Source: Tessaracoccus defluvii
Lineage (GTDB): Bacteria; Actinomycetota; Actinomycetes; Propionibacteriales; Propionibacteriaceae
Direction of reading: 5' to 3'
DNA length: 64,000 nt
Assembly: GCF_014489575.1 (NCBI RefSeq)
Contig: NZ_CP060789.1
Coordinates: 2,232,001 to 2,296,000 of the forward strand
Below the pieces are notes generated by a model. It saw nothing but the letters and a program-made list of their open reading frames with translations. It did not search any database and was not told where the DNA came from. This document shows, piece by piece, positions 7,725 through 17,050 of the stretch. Positions within the stretch are counted from its first letter, which is position 1. Every line of letters begins with the position of its first letter. A program made the position numbers and the translations under genes.

Positions 7725-9962
7725 TCATGACGGACGGGACTGGAGGGCCGGAGAATCCGCGAAGTCGTCGGAGACGATCCCCAACCGGCGGCGGGCCTCC
7801 GTCTGCACCGCGGTCACAGCCGCCTGGGGTACCTGGCGCCTGAGAGCCGCAAACGTGAGCCGCGACTCCTCGGCGTCCCGCAGCCCGAGCGTCGCCTTCG
7901 TCCTCTCGACGATGCCCAGCGCCACCTCCTCCCCGGTCCGGACCGCCCTCTCGTTGTGATCCACCACCAGGCTGAACGCATCGGTCAGTCCCCCGCCGGT
8001 GGAGAGCGTGCAGGCCGCCGTCAGCCGGGGCAACCGGGTGAGGCTGCCGCCGGCCCATGAGCCCAGCCGCTCCAGCGATGACGCGGCCTCTCGGTGCCCC
8101 GTCCGGAACACCACCGCGTTGTTGGTCGACGACTGGAGCGCCTCCCTCAACGACGGCGTGAGCTGCTCCAGGTTCTGGTGCGCCGCCACCACCGCCACCC
8201 CGAACTTGCGCGCCTGCGTCAGCAGCCGCGGCAGCAGGCCGGAGGCGAAGAGGTGCGCCTCGTCGACGATGAGCAGGTGCGGGGTCGACGGGTCTGCCCG
8301 CTGCGCCAGCGCCTCCCAGTGCTTGGCCAGCCACATCTCGCCCAGGAGCTGGGCACCGAGATCGCCGACGACGGGGGCAGCGAGATCGACCAGCAGCGCT
8401 CCCCTGCGGTCCATGATGGTGGCGACGTCCACCGCGTCCAGCCCCGAGCCCAGGATGGCCCGCAGGTGCGGCGAGCCCAACAGCCGCTGGAACTTGGACG
8501 TGAACCAGGTGCTGGTCTCGGCGAACTCCTCCTCTCTGCCGCTGACCAGCGGCCACGCGTCGCGGCCGGCCGCCGGGTGGGAGCGCCGCATGGCAGCCAC
8601 CAGGTTCTGCAGCCGCTGCCGATCCTCGACGATCTCCGGCAGGAGGGACATCGTGGCCCGTGGGCCGATCAGTGCGCGCTGGAGGTGCATGCACGCCGCG
8701 AACCAGCGCTCCCACACCGGGCCCATGAACCCCTGATTCGACGGGTCGTGCAGCTCGCGCAGCACGGTCACCATGACGTCGGCCATCAGCTCCGGGTTGC
8801 GGCCCGCGAACGGGTTGAGCGGCACCGGACGATCCAGATCCCCGCTGTGAACAGTCACCACGGCGTCCGCCTCCTCGGCCCGGGTCTCCCCGAGGATCCG
8901 CTCGACGAGGTGGCCGTGGGGGTCGATGACGCTCACGCCCAGGCCGTCGTGGCGTGCCTCCCGGACCAGCGCCGCCAGGAGGGACGACTTGCCCGAGCCC
9001 GTCGAACCCGTGAGCTGGGTGTGGAGGAGGAGATCCTCGCGGGTGACGCGCACGTCGCGCCATCCGCCGCCGGTGGCGCGCGCCCTCCCGAGCCGCAGAC
9101 CGTCACGGCACAGCTGGTCGGCGATCGGCACCTCCTGGGCCACCGGCTCCCGAGTCGGGACCCCGCAGACTCCCGGCTGGACGCCGGCGGCGGCCACGAC
9201 GGTGAGGCACTGCGCAGCTCCGAGCGGCAGGGCGGATAGGCACAGCTCCTGCGGCTGCCCCTCCCACGCTCGGCGGGTGGCCTCGGACTGCCCGTCCAGC
9301 TCGTTCAACCGGAGCCCCAGGCCCTGCGACATCAGCGCGGCCCGGAGCCGGGGGGAGAGGGGGCCGTGGTGCCCCACCAGCAGCCGAGCCGAGACCGGCG
9401 TGCCGAGATAGGCGGCGAACGTGGCGGGGTCGCGAGCCAGGGTGCTGCGGCGCGCCTCATGGACCGCCATCTGGGTTGAAATCTCCGATGCCGGAGCCAG
9501 ATGCAGGCGGATCTCGCCCCTCGTCGCGCGGAGCGCCTTGAGAACCTCCAAGCCGGAGCGCAGCCCGGGGACCGGCCACACGTCGTTGCGCGGGTCCGCC
9601 TGGGGCGGAGACGCCGCGTCTGAATCCAGCTCGGCCCACACGTTGGGGAGCGGATGCCTCACCGCAGCCACCAGCTCGGTGACCATGGGGACGCCCACCG
9701 GCAGCGGGGCGTGGGACGGCACGACGTCGGCCACGTCTTCCCACACCCAGCCGACGAGGGCGTCCAGGTCCGGGCATTCACTGCGGCAGCACAGGGTGAT
9801 CCGGACCTCCCCGTCGCCTGGGGAGGCCAACCGCAGCTCCAGCGAGTCGCCGGTGTCGAGGCCGGACGCGAGGGCAAGCAGGCGGTCCCCCGCCCGACGT
9901 GCGAAGAGATGGGGCTCGGGGGTTCGGAGCAGCGACGACACCAGCCAGGTGTGGACGGTCAT
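7725..9962 (-). CDS. HerA/VirD4-type ATPase
   Basis: 745-residue P-loop ATPase of the FtsK-HerA group. Walker A is TGSTGSGKSS with the lysine at residue 325. A DPHGHLVE strand follows, typical of HerA/TraG-like ATPases. Walker B is HLLIVDEAH around residue 550, and later a sensor segment reads AVVAAHQNLEQL. The first 300 residues are a family-specific region without a domain I can name. ATG 9962 is preceded by GAGGAGG at ideal spacing. Such ATPases move DNA or remodel complexes and recur in defence loci. It is followed by a strong hairpin and transcribed away from the RyR protein upstream. The partner and substrate are unknown. Confidence 0.8.
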   Translation of the reverse strand: MTVHTWLVSSLLRTPEPHLFARRAGDRLLALASGLDTGDSLELRLASPGDGEVRITLCCRSECPDLDALVGWVWEDVADVVPSHAPLPVGVPMVTELVAAVRHPLPNVWAELDSDAASPPQADPRNDVWPVPGLRSGLEVLKALRATRGEIRLHLAPASEISTQMAVHEARRSTLARDPATFAAYLGTPVSARLLVGHHGPLSPRLRAALMSQGLGLRLNELDGQSEATRRAWEGQPQELCLSALPLGAAQCLTVVAAAGVQPGVCGVPTREPVAQEVPIADQLCRDGLRLGRARATGGGWRDVRVTREDLLLHTQLTGSTGSGKSSLLAALVREARHDGLGVSVIDPHGHLVERILGETRAEEADAVVTVHSGDLDRPVPLNPFAGRNPELMADVMVTVLRELHDPSNQGFMGPVWERWFAACMHLQRALIGPRATMSLLPEIVEDRQRLQNLVAAMRRSHPAAGRDAWPLVSGREEEFAETSTWFTSKFQRLLGSPHLRAILGSGLDAVDVATIMDRRGALLVDLAAPVVGDLGAQLLGEMWLAKHWEALAQRADPSTPHLLIVDEAHLFASGLLPRLLTQARKFGVAVVAAHQNLEQLTPSLREALQSSTNNAVVFRTGHREAASSLERLGSWAGGSLTRLPRLTAACTLSTGGGLTDAFSLVVDHNERAVRTGEEVALGIVERTKATLGLRDAEESRLTFAALRRQVPQAAVTAVQTEARRRLGIVSDDFADSPALQSRPS

Positions 9963-10047
9963 GGGAATCCTCCTCGGGATCGCAGCGGAGCGGGACGCAG
10001 TAGCGCCCCTGCCCATACGTCCGAGGGCCCCGGGAGTTCGGGAAATC

Positions 10048-11586
10048 TCAGCTGCGGTGTACCTCCACGCCCGCGTCGGCGAGGAGCCGGATCACCTGAC
10101 GGGCGATGTGCAGGTCGTACTCCTTGGCGCCGTCGGTCACCCGCACGCCGTCCGGGCCGTCCCAGGGCCGCATCCACGCGTGGTCGTTGGCGCCGTTGCG
10201 GCGTTGGTGGATGGCCCACCGCCGATGCTCGAGCTCGGCGAGGCGCGCCTGTTCGGCGTCGGTGAGCGCGAGGACGGTGGGATCCTCGGAGGCACGCCAG
10301 TCCAAGCCCACCGCTGCGTGAGACACGGCCGCCCCCGGCAGGACCGCGCGATTGGAAGCTCGGTAGAACTCGGTGACGCTGTCCCACATCTCGTAGGCCA
10401 GCGACGACCCCGTGGCGTTGCCGGTCTGGGCGCTGATGTCCTGATACGCAAGGTGCACCAGCGGCGCCAGCAGCTCGACGTGCTCGTGCGTGAGGAGCGG
10501 AGCGTAGCCGTCAGGCCGCCGGCATCGCAGCCCGGCGCGGCCCAACAGGGCGGGCAGCCGCGCGGCCAGTTCCAGCGCCGTCAGACGCGTCCCGTCGGTG
10601 GCTGGAGCACCAACGGCCCGCAGAATCACAGCCGCCATGGCGGTCAGCTCGGCCGGGGTGAGGATGACCGGCTCGGCCTCCTCCCCGATCACGAGGTGCC
10701 CGGCCTGGAGCAGCTCCGGTTGGGCCGCCACCAGGGCCTCGATCTGCCTCCTCAACCGCGTCGGCTCGTCGACGGGTGCGAAGACGGGCTCCATCGGGCG
10801 CGTCACGGCCGGTTCCGGAGCAGCCACCCAGGTGCAGTCCTCCAGGAGCCTTTCCATCAGGAGCGACTCGGCGTCGGTGCGCATGTGGACCGCCGCAGCC
10901 CTCGCCGCAGCGGTCGAGAACACCTCCACCCCGGGCAGCGGCGGCCATACCTCCGCGTCCGGAACCACCACGGCCACGCGGGCCGTCGAGAAGCGGGCAG
11001 CCACGGCGGCCGCGATGCCCACCGCCTCGACAGGCTCCCCCAGAGCGACGATGACGGCCGGCCCGGCTGGGGTGGCGTGCTTCTTCGGCGGTGCCGCCCA
11101 TTCTGCGAGCAGTGCACGGATCCGGTGCACGACGGGCATCGGCCGGGGCGGAAGCTCGGACCACAGCAGCCGCACGTGGGGGCCCGAGGCCTCGTCGGCC
11201 TCCTGCGCCCAGGCGGCCTGCGCACCGAGGCAGTGCACCGTGAACGGCTGACCGGGCTCGGACCATCCGTCCGCCAGGGCCGTGACGATGTGCGTGGCCA
11301 GCGGTCCGTCACCCACCACGATCGGCGGTGGGGAAACGCACCCGAGGGGGCTCGGCGGGCAGGCCTGGGTCACCTGTCCCGCCAGCACCGGAAGCCACGC
11401 CACGGCACGGACTCCCTCCAGGTCCCGGAAGACGGCGGCGATCTCCGGCTCGGCGAACACCGCGACGACGGGGAGATCCGGCCGGTCCCGCCGCGTGTCG
11501 GCGAGCTCCTGGACGGTCTCAAGGTCGGTGGCGCCGGCCACAAGAAGGGGCTCGGGCGCAGTCGTTGGCTCAGGCGGGTGGGTCAC
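10048..11586 (-). CDS. Rossmann-like protein with C-terminal RyR domain (soluble)
   Basis: 512 residues. The C-terminal part (about 395-490) is a RyR-type domain: SVTEFYRASNRAV followed by LAELEHRRWAIHQRRNG and a WMRPWD segment. The N-terminal three-quarters shows alternating strand and helix with VVGDGPLATHIVTAL, resembling a Rossmann/TrkA-N fold without a clean nucleotide loop. It is a paralogue of the membrane protein at 28907-30975, which has the same C-terminal half, but here there are no membrane segments. GTG 11586 is chosen because GAGGAG lies seven bases upstream; an upstream ATG would extend it by 13 residues. RyR domains are thought to bind small ligands; the ligand here is unknown. 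Confidence 0.7.
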   Translation of the reverse strand: MTHPPEPTTAPEPLLVAGATDLETVQELADTRRDRPDLPVVAVFAEPEIAAVFRDLEGVRAVAWLPVLAGQVTQACPPSPLGCVSPPPIVVGDGPLATHIVTALADGWSEPGQPFTVHCLGAQAAWAQEADEASGPHVRLLWSELPPRPMPVVHRIRALLAEWAAPPKKHATPAGPAVIVALGEPVEAVGIAAAVAARFSTARVAVVVPDAEVWPPLPGVEVFSTAAARAAAVHMRTDAESLLMERLLEDCTWVAAPEPAVTRPMEPVFAPVDEPTRLRRQIEALVAAQPELLQAGHLVIGEEAEPVILTPAELTAMAAVILRAVGAPATDGTRLTALELAARLPALLGRAGLRCRRPDGYAPLLTHEHVELLAPLVHLAYQDISAQTGNATGSSLAYEMWDSVTEFYRASNRAVLPGAAVSHAAVGLDWRASEDPTVLALTDAEQARLAELEHRRWAIHQRRNGANDHAWMRPWDGPDGVRVTDGAKEYDLHIARQVIRLLADAGVEVHRS

Positions 11587-11666
11587 GGAGACTCCTCTTC
11601 TGGTCTGGCAGGCTAAGTCTCGCACCGGACGGGTGTCGGGCGAGGGGCAGAGCGGGGGTGCGGGTG

Positions 11667-12836
11667 ATGGCTGAACGTCAGGTGGTGCAGATCGTCGGCG
11701 ACGGTGTGACCGGCCGCTGGGTGACCTGGCGGTGGGGCGGTCAGGGGCGCACCGGCGGTGTCGGGGAGGTGCCCGAGGCCGCGCGCGTCACGGACCGGCT
11801 ACGCGCCGCGCTCGTTGTGGACGGCGCCCTCACGGATCGGGCGGCCGAATCGGAGCTCATGACCGACCTCGGCATGGCGCTCCTCCCGGCCCCGCTGCGC
11901 GAACAACTTCTCGGCGCGGCCCACACCGGCCAACACGTCGAGGTTCGAGTGGCCCCTTCGCCTAGTGCGGCCGCGGTGCCGTGGGGCCTGCTGGTCCTCA
12001 GCGAGCGCGGAACCCGGCTGCTGGACGTCGCCGACGTGTCGTGGATCGCACCGCTGCTTCCCCGCGACGTCTCGGAGCCCGCCGGCCGCGCCTCCTGGGC
12101 AGACGCCCGCAGCCTGCCCTCGCTGCACATCCTCGATCCGGCTCAGGACACGATGGGGCGCGTGTTGGAGCCGGGCCGGCCGGTCGCGGTGGCCGGGCAG
12201 GTCGGCGGCGCCGTCGTCCGGGGGACCCGGTTCGGGGCGGTCGACCTGGCGGAGGCGCTGGCCGGCGGGCTCTCGAGGTTGTTCCTGCTGGGCCACTGCG
12301 TCACCAGCCGCACCGCCGCCAGCACCGGATTCGTCCTGTCGGACTCCGACGGCGCCTGGCCGGTGCCGCTGGACGCCGCCACTCTCCTCCGTGCGCCGGA
12401 AAGGTGGCCCATGCCTCCTCGGGTGGCCGTCGTGGCCTGCGCATCGGGAGTCGACATGGCCGACCACGAGCCGTTCGGCCTGGCCACGGCTCTCCTCCAC
12501 GCGGGGGCGGAGGCGGTGCAGGCCACGCTGTGGACGCTGCCCACGGACCAGGGTCTGCGCCGGGCCGACCCGGCCAGCGGGCCGGCGTTTACACGCCTGG
12601 CCGAGGCGATCGACCGGGCGCAGCTCGCTGACGATCCCGTCCAGGCGCTCTGCTCATGGCAGCGCGGGCGCCTCGCGGAGTGGCGACGTCCGCCGTCGCC
12701 GGGCACCTCACCTCTGGAGACCTCACCCCTGGTGTGGGGGTCGGCCATGACCATGACGGCGCCGTCGCGGAGACTCGGTCAGCAGAACCGGCACTCTCCC
12801 CCGCTGCCCATCGACGACACGCCGCCGTCGATGTAG
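11667..12836 (+). CDS. CHAT-domain protease
   Basis: 389-residue protein ending in a CHAT caspase-like domain. The catalytic dyad is visible: histidine at about residue 210 in LLGHCVTS and cysteine at about 258 in VVACASGVD. The usual downstream segment GLATALLHAGAEAVQATLW supports the family. CHAT proteases commonly act with TPR partners, and a TPR protein lies immediately downstream on the opposite strand with 58 bases of convergent overlap. ATG 11667 has a G-rich ribosome site; GTG codons just upstream are alternatives. The C-terminal 60 residues, overlapping the TPR gene, are low complexity and not conserved-looking. Confidence 0.8.
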   Translation: MAERQVVQIVGDGVTGRWVTWRWGGQGRTGGVGEVPEAARVTDRLRAALVVDGALTDRAAESELMTDLGMALLPAPLREQLLGAAHTGQHVEVRVAPSPSAAAVPWGLLVLSERGTRLLDVADVSWIAPLLPRDVSEPAGRASWADARSLPSLHILDPAQDTMGRVLEPGRPVAVAGQVGGAVVRGTRFGAVDLAEALAGGLSRLFLLGHCVTSRTAASTGFVLSDSDGAWPVPLDAATLLRAPERWPMPPRVAVVACASGVDMADHEPFGLATALLHAGAEAVQATLWTLPTDQGLRRADPASGPAFTRLAEAIDRAQLADDPVQALCSWQRGRLAEWRRPPSPGTSPLETSPLVWGSAMTMTAPSRRLGQQNRHSPPLPIDDTPPSM

Positions 12837-14413
12837 TGCAGCCGCGGGACGGGCAGGAGCGGGATGTCGGCCTCGCCGGCGTCGCGGAGGTGTGGTGCCA
12901 CGATGCCCGCCGTGCGCGAGAAGACGATGAGATCCGAGGCCACCGTCGTGTCGCCGCACGTGAACGCCAGCTCGATGGCGAAATCCATGGACGGGCCGAT
13001 CTCAGCCGCCGTCCAGGTATCGCGGTGGCGCCTGGTCTGCATGAGGAATCTGACCCCATCCAGCTCCTGCACCCCCAGGAGAGCATGGTCCAGGGCCTCC
13101 TTCATCCGCCCGTAGGCGTGGAGTGTCCGCGCCAACTCCATGCGTCCGCGCGCGAGCCACAGCCCCATCCCCTCCAGCCGCCCGAGGGCGGTCAACGCTC
13201 TGCGGAGCGCCCTCTCGGAGTGCAGGAGGAACGGCCCACCGCGACACTCGCGCAGCGCCGCCCCCGCCTCGACATAGGCGATGGCCTGGGCGCGGGCCTC
13301 GTCGGGGTCTCCGTCCAGGCATTCGATCTGCGCGATGAGCCACGACGCCGCCTCGATCGTGCGCGTCCCCCTGTGCGTGGCGAAGTCGTCGAGGATGAGG
13401 CGCACACGCTCGACGTCACGGGAGCGGGCCGGGTCCACGAGCGCCTGGAGCCTGCTGCGGCTGCTGGAGCGCGACAGGAGGGCCACAGGGGATGACCCCT
13501 GGCCGGCATCCGTGCCGAGCGTGAAGGGGCTTGCCCTGGGTGGCACCGGCGCATGAGGCCGGCTGTGGGAGTGGTCCGTGACCCCGTCGTCGCCGGTCCT
13601 GATCCGCGACAATTCGCCGCGCGCCTCGGCCACCTGCCCCCACGCGGCCAGGCATTCGGCCCGGAGCCGGTACAGCAGGCGCTCTTCTGCACCAAGGCCG
13701 GTGCACGCCGCGAGATCGCGTCGGACCTGCTTGAGAAGCGCCCAGGCCTCGGCGATCCTGCCGCGGGCCACCCGGTTCTCCGCCAGGACGAGCCCGTGCC
13801 CGATCCGGAGGCGGCGCTGGTTGCCCCCGGCCCACGCCGCCAGATCCTCCTCGAGGAGGCGCCCCGCCTGCCGTGCCTCCGCCGCCCGGGTGAGAGCCAG
13901 CCCCAGCAGGACGCGCGGCCAGGAGGCGTCGGTGTGTCCGGGCGTTCGCTCGGTCTCGGCCACCGCGTTGCACAATGCCGAGACGGCGCCGTCGACGTCG
14001 CCACGTTCGAGCAGCGCCCGCCCCGTCACGCTCCACGCCCTCGCCGCCAGCCGCGGGTCATCGTCGTGGCGCCAGCGCTCGGCCAGCCCGATCGCGCTCG
14101 ACGGATCGTGCGCCTCCACGGCGCACGCCGCCACCTCCAGCGTGACGGACGCGGCGAGACGCTCGTCCGTGGTAAGCCGCGGCAGTCGAATCAGCCTGGC
14201 GGCGTGCCCGGCCGACTCGAGTGCGGCGAACGGCTCGCCGCGGTGCCGCCGCACCCGGGCCAGGAGCCTGAATGCCTCCACCCGGTGCGACAGGCCGCCG
14301 TCGTGCCCCGCGGCGAGCTGCAGCTGATGCGCCAGCGCGAGCGCCGCGTCGAGCTCGCCATCCCGGTCCGCCACCAGTACCTCGACGCTCGTGACCGGCG
14401 CCACGCGGGTCAC
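12779..14413 (-). CDS. TPR-repeat protein
   Basis: 544 residues, alpha-helical and alanine/leucine/arginine rich with repeated helix pairs such as ARAWSVTGRALLERGDVDGA, the TPR pattern. A disordered serine/proline linker lies near residue 310. The last 60 residues end in a distinct segment containing HYIDGGVSS. GTG 14413 overlaps the stop of the upstream gene (GTGA). It probably serves as the scaffold or sensor partner of the CHAT protease encoded head-to-head at its 3' end. Confidence 0.68.
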   Translation of the reverse strand: MTRVAPVTSVEVLVADRDGELDAALALAHQLQLAAGHDGGLSHRVEAFRLLARVRRHRGEPFAALESAGHAARLIRLPRLTTDERLAASVTLEVAACAVEAHDPSSAIGLAERWRHDDDPRLAARAWSVTGRALLERGDVDGAVSALCNAVAETERTPGHTDASWPRVLLGLALTRAAEARQAGRLLEEDLAAWAGGNQRRLRIGHGLVLAENRVARGRIAEAWALLKQVRRDLAACTGLGAEERLLYRLRAECLAAWGQVAEARGELSRIRTGDDGVTDHSHSRPHAPVPPRASPFTLGTDAGQGSSPVALLSRSSSRSRLQALVDPARSRDVERVRLILDDFATHRGTRTIEAASWLIAQIECLDGDPDEARAQAIAYVEAGAALRECRGGPFLLHSERALRRALTALGRLEGMGLWLARGRMELARTLHAYGRMKEALDHALLGVQELDGVRFLMQTRRHRDTWTAAEIGPSMDFAIELAFTCGDTTVASDLIVFSRTAGIVAPHLRDAGEADIPLLPVPRLHYIDGGVSSMGSGGECRFC

Positions 14414-15861
14414 AAGCCGGGTCGCCAGGCAGCCAGCTCGGCCAGGTACGGCCGGGCCGCGTCGAGCACCAGCTCGTCGCCGAGCACGGGCACACCCTCG
14501 TACGTGTCGCGGCGGGACCGCACCACGGCGTCGATCCAAGCGCAGGTGCGTCGGATGGAGGCCTGGTCGCGGAACGACCCCGGGGCCCGGTCACCGTGGA
14601 CGTGGACGGACACCTCCTCGGGCAGGAAGGGCAGGGTTGCCTCGCCGCGGTACCGGTGCCCGTCCCGGCGGAGGTGCGCCGTCACGAGCTCTCCATCGGC
14701 GACGACGGTGGCCAGCAGCCGGTCCACCGGCGAGTTCCCCACCGGGACAACCACCTTGATGCTAATCCGCTCATCCGCGACTTCGACCTGCCAGGACACG
14801 TTGGGCATGTCCGGCGCCACCGAGCGTGCAGGCACCAGCAGTGGGTCGACGGTGGCACGGCCGCCGCCCTCAGTCCCCTCGCCGGCTGCGACGGCCAGCT
14901 CGGGTTCGGGATGGGCCGGCAGCCACTCCTCGTTGCGAAGATCGCTCACGAGCCGATCCTGCTCCCGCAGAGCGTCCCGGACGGCCTCCACGGTGCGGAG
15001 CTGGGCGTCTTCGGGCTGCGTGGACACGTAGGCGTCACAGGCCTGCCGCACGACATGGTCGGCGAGGACCCGCCGCCAGCCGGTCCACGCCCGGACCCGC
15101 TCCTGGACGGCCCGCAGAGTTGGAGCCGAACCCTGAAGGAGCCGAGCGGCCTCCGAGGTGGATCCGAGCGTCGACGCCTGCCCCCAGGCCTCGGTGCCCA
15201 CCTCGAGGCGGAGCAGGCCCTCGTCGAGGGGGTATCGCTGGTCCTCGCTGCCGGGATGCCAGCGCAGCAGCCAGCGCCCGAACGCGTAGCGGCTGAGCGG
15301 CAGGGTCTCCTCCCACGGATCGGCCTCCACCCGGCCTGCCCCCGCGCGGACATCGGCAACCGCCGGAGCGGTGAGGAGGCTGGGAAGCCACGGCGCGTCG
15401 GCCGTTTTGGCGCGGATGGCCGGAGGCGAGGCGAGCCGCCCCGGGTCCCAGGTCACCTCGCCGTCGGGCAGCTGCACGGTGGCGAGGACCTCGGGTACGT
15501 CATCGTGAGAGTCGAGCCAGCTCGGGCGCAGTTCGATCAGGCCGCCCTGGCGTCCGACGGCGTACTCGGGCTCATCTGAGCCGTCGGGGCCCCTGACGGC
15601 AAGGACGCGGTTGAGCAGGGCGCGGTTGAGCCTGCCCGTCTCGTCGTTCGAGCTCGCGGCCAGGTACCAGCCCGTTCCGGGCGCGACGTGGGTGACGAAG
15701 CCCTGGAGCTGAGCCCATTGGTCGTCGGAGTCGAGGAACTGCCTGGCGCGTTCTGCGTTGAAACCGCCCTCGACCTCCCTGGCGAGCCGCTCGGCATCCG
15801 CGGAGCCGGCCAGGAGTAGGAGGAGAGAGAGGTCGTCGGGGGAGATGTCATCTGATTGCAT
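14410..15861 (-). CDS. Uncharacterised protein between TPR and sigma-like genes
   Basis: 483 residues, no domain that I recognise. It begins with an acidic helix-forming segment (MQSDDISPDDLSLLLLLAG). The middle is rich in tryptophan and arginine, and the C-terminal 120 residues look beta-rich (ISIKVVVPVG, VSVHVHGDRAPG). No signal peptide or membrane span is visible. It is coupled by overlap to the TPR gene and starts nine bases after the sigma-like gene, so the three form one operon. A regulatory or effector partner of the CHAT-TPR pair is possible. Confidence 0.6.
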   Translation of the reverse strand: MQSDDISPDDLSLLLLLAGSADAERLAREVEGGFNAERARQFLDSDDQWAQLQGFVTHVAPGTGWYLAASSNDETGRLNRALLNRVLAVRGPDGSDEPEYAVGRQGGLIELRPSWLDSHDDVPEVLATVQLPDGEVTWDPGRLASPPAIRAKTADAPWLPSLLTAPAVADVRAGAGRVEADPWEETLPLSRYAFGRWLLRWHPGSEDQRYPLDEGLLRLEVGTEAWGQASTLGSTSEAARLLQGSAPTLRAVQERVRAWTGWRRVLADHVVRQACDAYVSTQPEDAQLRTVEAVRDALREQDRLVSDLRNEEWLPAHPEPELAVAAGEGTEGGGRATVDPLLVPARSVAPDMPNVSWQVEVADERISIKVVVPVGNSPVDRLLATVVADGELVTAHLRRDGHRYRGEATLPFLPEEVSVHVHGDRAPGSFRDQASIRRTCAWIDAVVRSRRDTYEGVPVLGDELVLDAARPYLAELAAWRPGL

Positions 15862-15870
15862 GGTGGAACC

Positions 15871-16971
15871 TCAGACTGGCCGGTGGTGTTCGGGGCATCG
15901 GACGATGCATCGGAACCGCGGCGGTGAATAGTGCTGGTGGGGGACGTGGGAGGCATAGAGCGCCTCGGCTCGGTGCAGGCCGGTCAGGACCTGGGCATCG
16001 CTGCGCTGCTCCAGGGTGGTGGCGAGATCCCTCCGCGCCGTTTGCAAGTACAGGCCGAGGTCGATGCGCCAGTCGTGATTCCGCCGCTCCAGGAGCGGAC
16101 CGGCCTTCTGCAGCAGCTTCCTCGTGGCGGTGACGAGGCCGTGACCGTCCACGTACGCGACGTCGTAGAGGGTGCTCATCACCTCGCGCTCGATCACCGC
16201 ATCCCCGATGGGGGCCAGAACAACGAAGAGGTAGACGGCCTCCCGGATGCGGTTGGCCACGATCTCCAGCGCCTCCGACACCCGTCCCGGTTTCACATCC
16301 AATGAAGCCGCCAGGGCGCCTTTCCATTGATCAGGCAGCTTGGCCGCCAACTCGACGTCCTGCTGTGACAAGGAATCGAGCCCGAGATCCAGCTCGAGGA
16401 AGAATCGCGCCACCGTCGCTGCGATCTCGCTCATGCGCGGCTGCGCGGCGCGGCTTGCGACCACGTCAAGCGCGCGAGTGGCCACCAAGCTGAGCACTGA
16501 CGGCGCCATGGCGGACAGGTAGTTGTCCACCGCTCGATGGTCGCTCGTGCTGATCGTGGAGTCACTGAGAGGCACGAACCGAGCGGTCCTTGGTGCTCGT
16601 GCTGGAGCGGGGTCAAAGTCCGCCTCTCCGCCTGCGCCCTCGGGTGCCGGCACGGTTTGAGCTCGTGCGATGTCGCTCGCGGCAGTGTTCACAGCTGTGC
16701 GAAGGTACTGCGGTCCGGTCACCCATGGCCGCGCAGTTCCACCGGCCCGCCACTCTTTGTTCATCACGTTCATGATCTTCAGAGCGGCGATCCCGAGGGC
16801 CTCCTCAAACCGGTCTCTCCGCCAAGGGGTCGTGATCTGTCCGATGCGTTCGCGTTCGACCTCAACGTTCGCGGCCAGCTGCTCAGTGAGCTCTCGGTAC
16901 TCGTCCTCGCTCACCGGGCGGCTGGCCTTCAGTGAGGCCACCGCTTCTTCCGTGAACCGTTCGTACTGCAC
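15871..16971 (-). CDS. Putative divergent sigma-70-like factor
   Basis: 366 residues. A segment near the N-terminus, WVTGPQYLRTAVNTAASDIAR, resembles the end of sigma region 2, where a helix reads roughly Wl..ia.N.a.D..R. Near residue 240 a possible helix-turn-helix (SLDVKPGRVSEALEIVANRI) could be a region 4 equivalent. I chose GTG 16971 because AAGGGGAGG lies seven bases upstream; ATG 17001 would add ten residues but has a poor ribosome site. It heads an operon with the unknown gene and the TPR gene. The sigma assignment is weak. Confidence 0.45.
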   Translation of the reverse strand: MQYERFTEEAVASLKASRPVSEDEYRELTEQLAANVEVERERIGQITTPWRRDRFEEALGIAALKIMNVMNKEWRAGGTARPWVTGPQYLRTAVNTAASDIARAQTVPAPEGAGGEADFDPAPARAPRTARFVPLSDSTISTSDHRAVDNYLSAMAPSVLSLVATRALDVVASRAAQPRMSEIAATVARFFLELDLGLDSLSQQDVELAAKLPDQWKGALAASLDVKPGRVSEALEIVANRIREAVYLFVVLAPIGDAVIEREVMSTLYDVAYVDGHGLVTATRKLLQKAGPLLERRNHDWRIDLGLYLQTARRDLATTLEQRSDAQVLTGLHRAEALYASHVPHQHYSPPRFRCIVRCPEHHRPV

Positions 16972-17050
16972 GGCGCCCCTCCCCTTCGCACTGAGCGTCA
17001 TCCTAGGATCACGCGGGAGTGTTGGGAGGGGCGCCCAGTGGATTGTGCGG

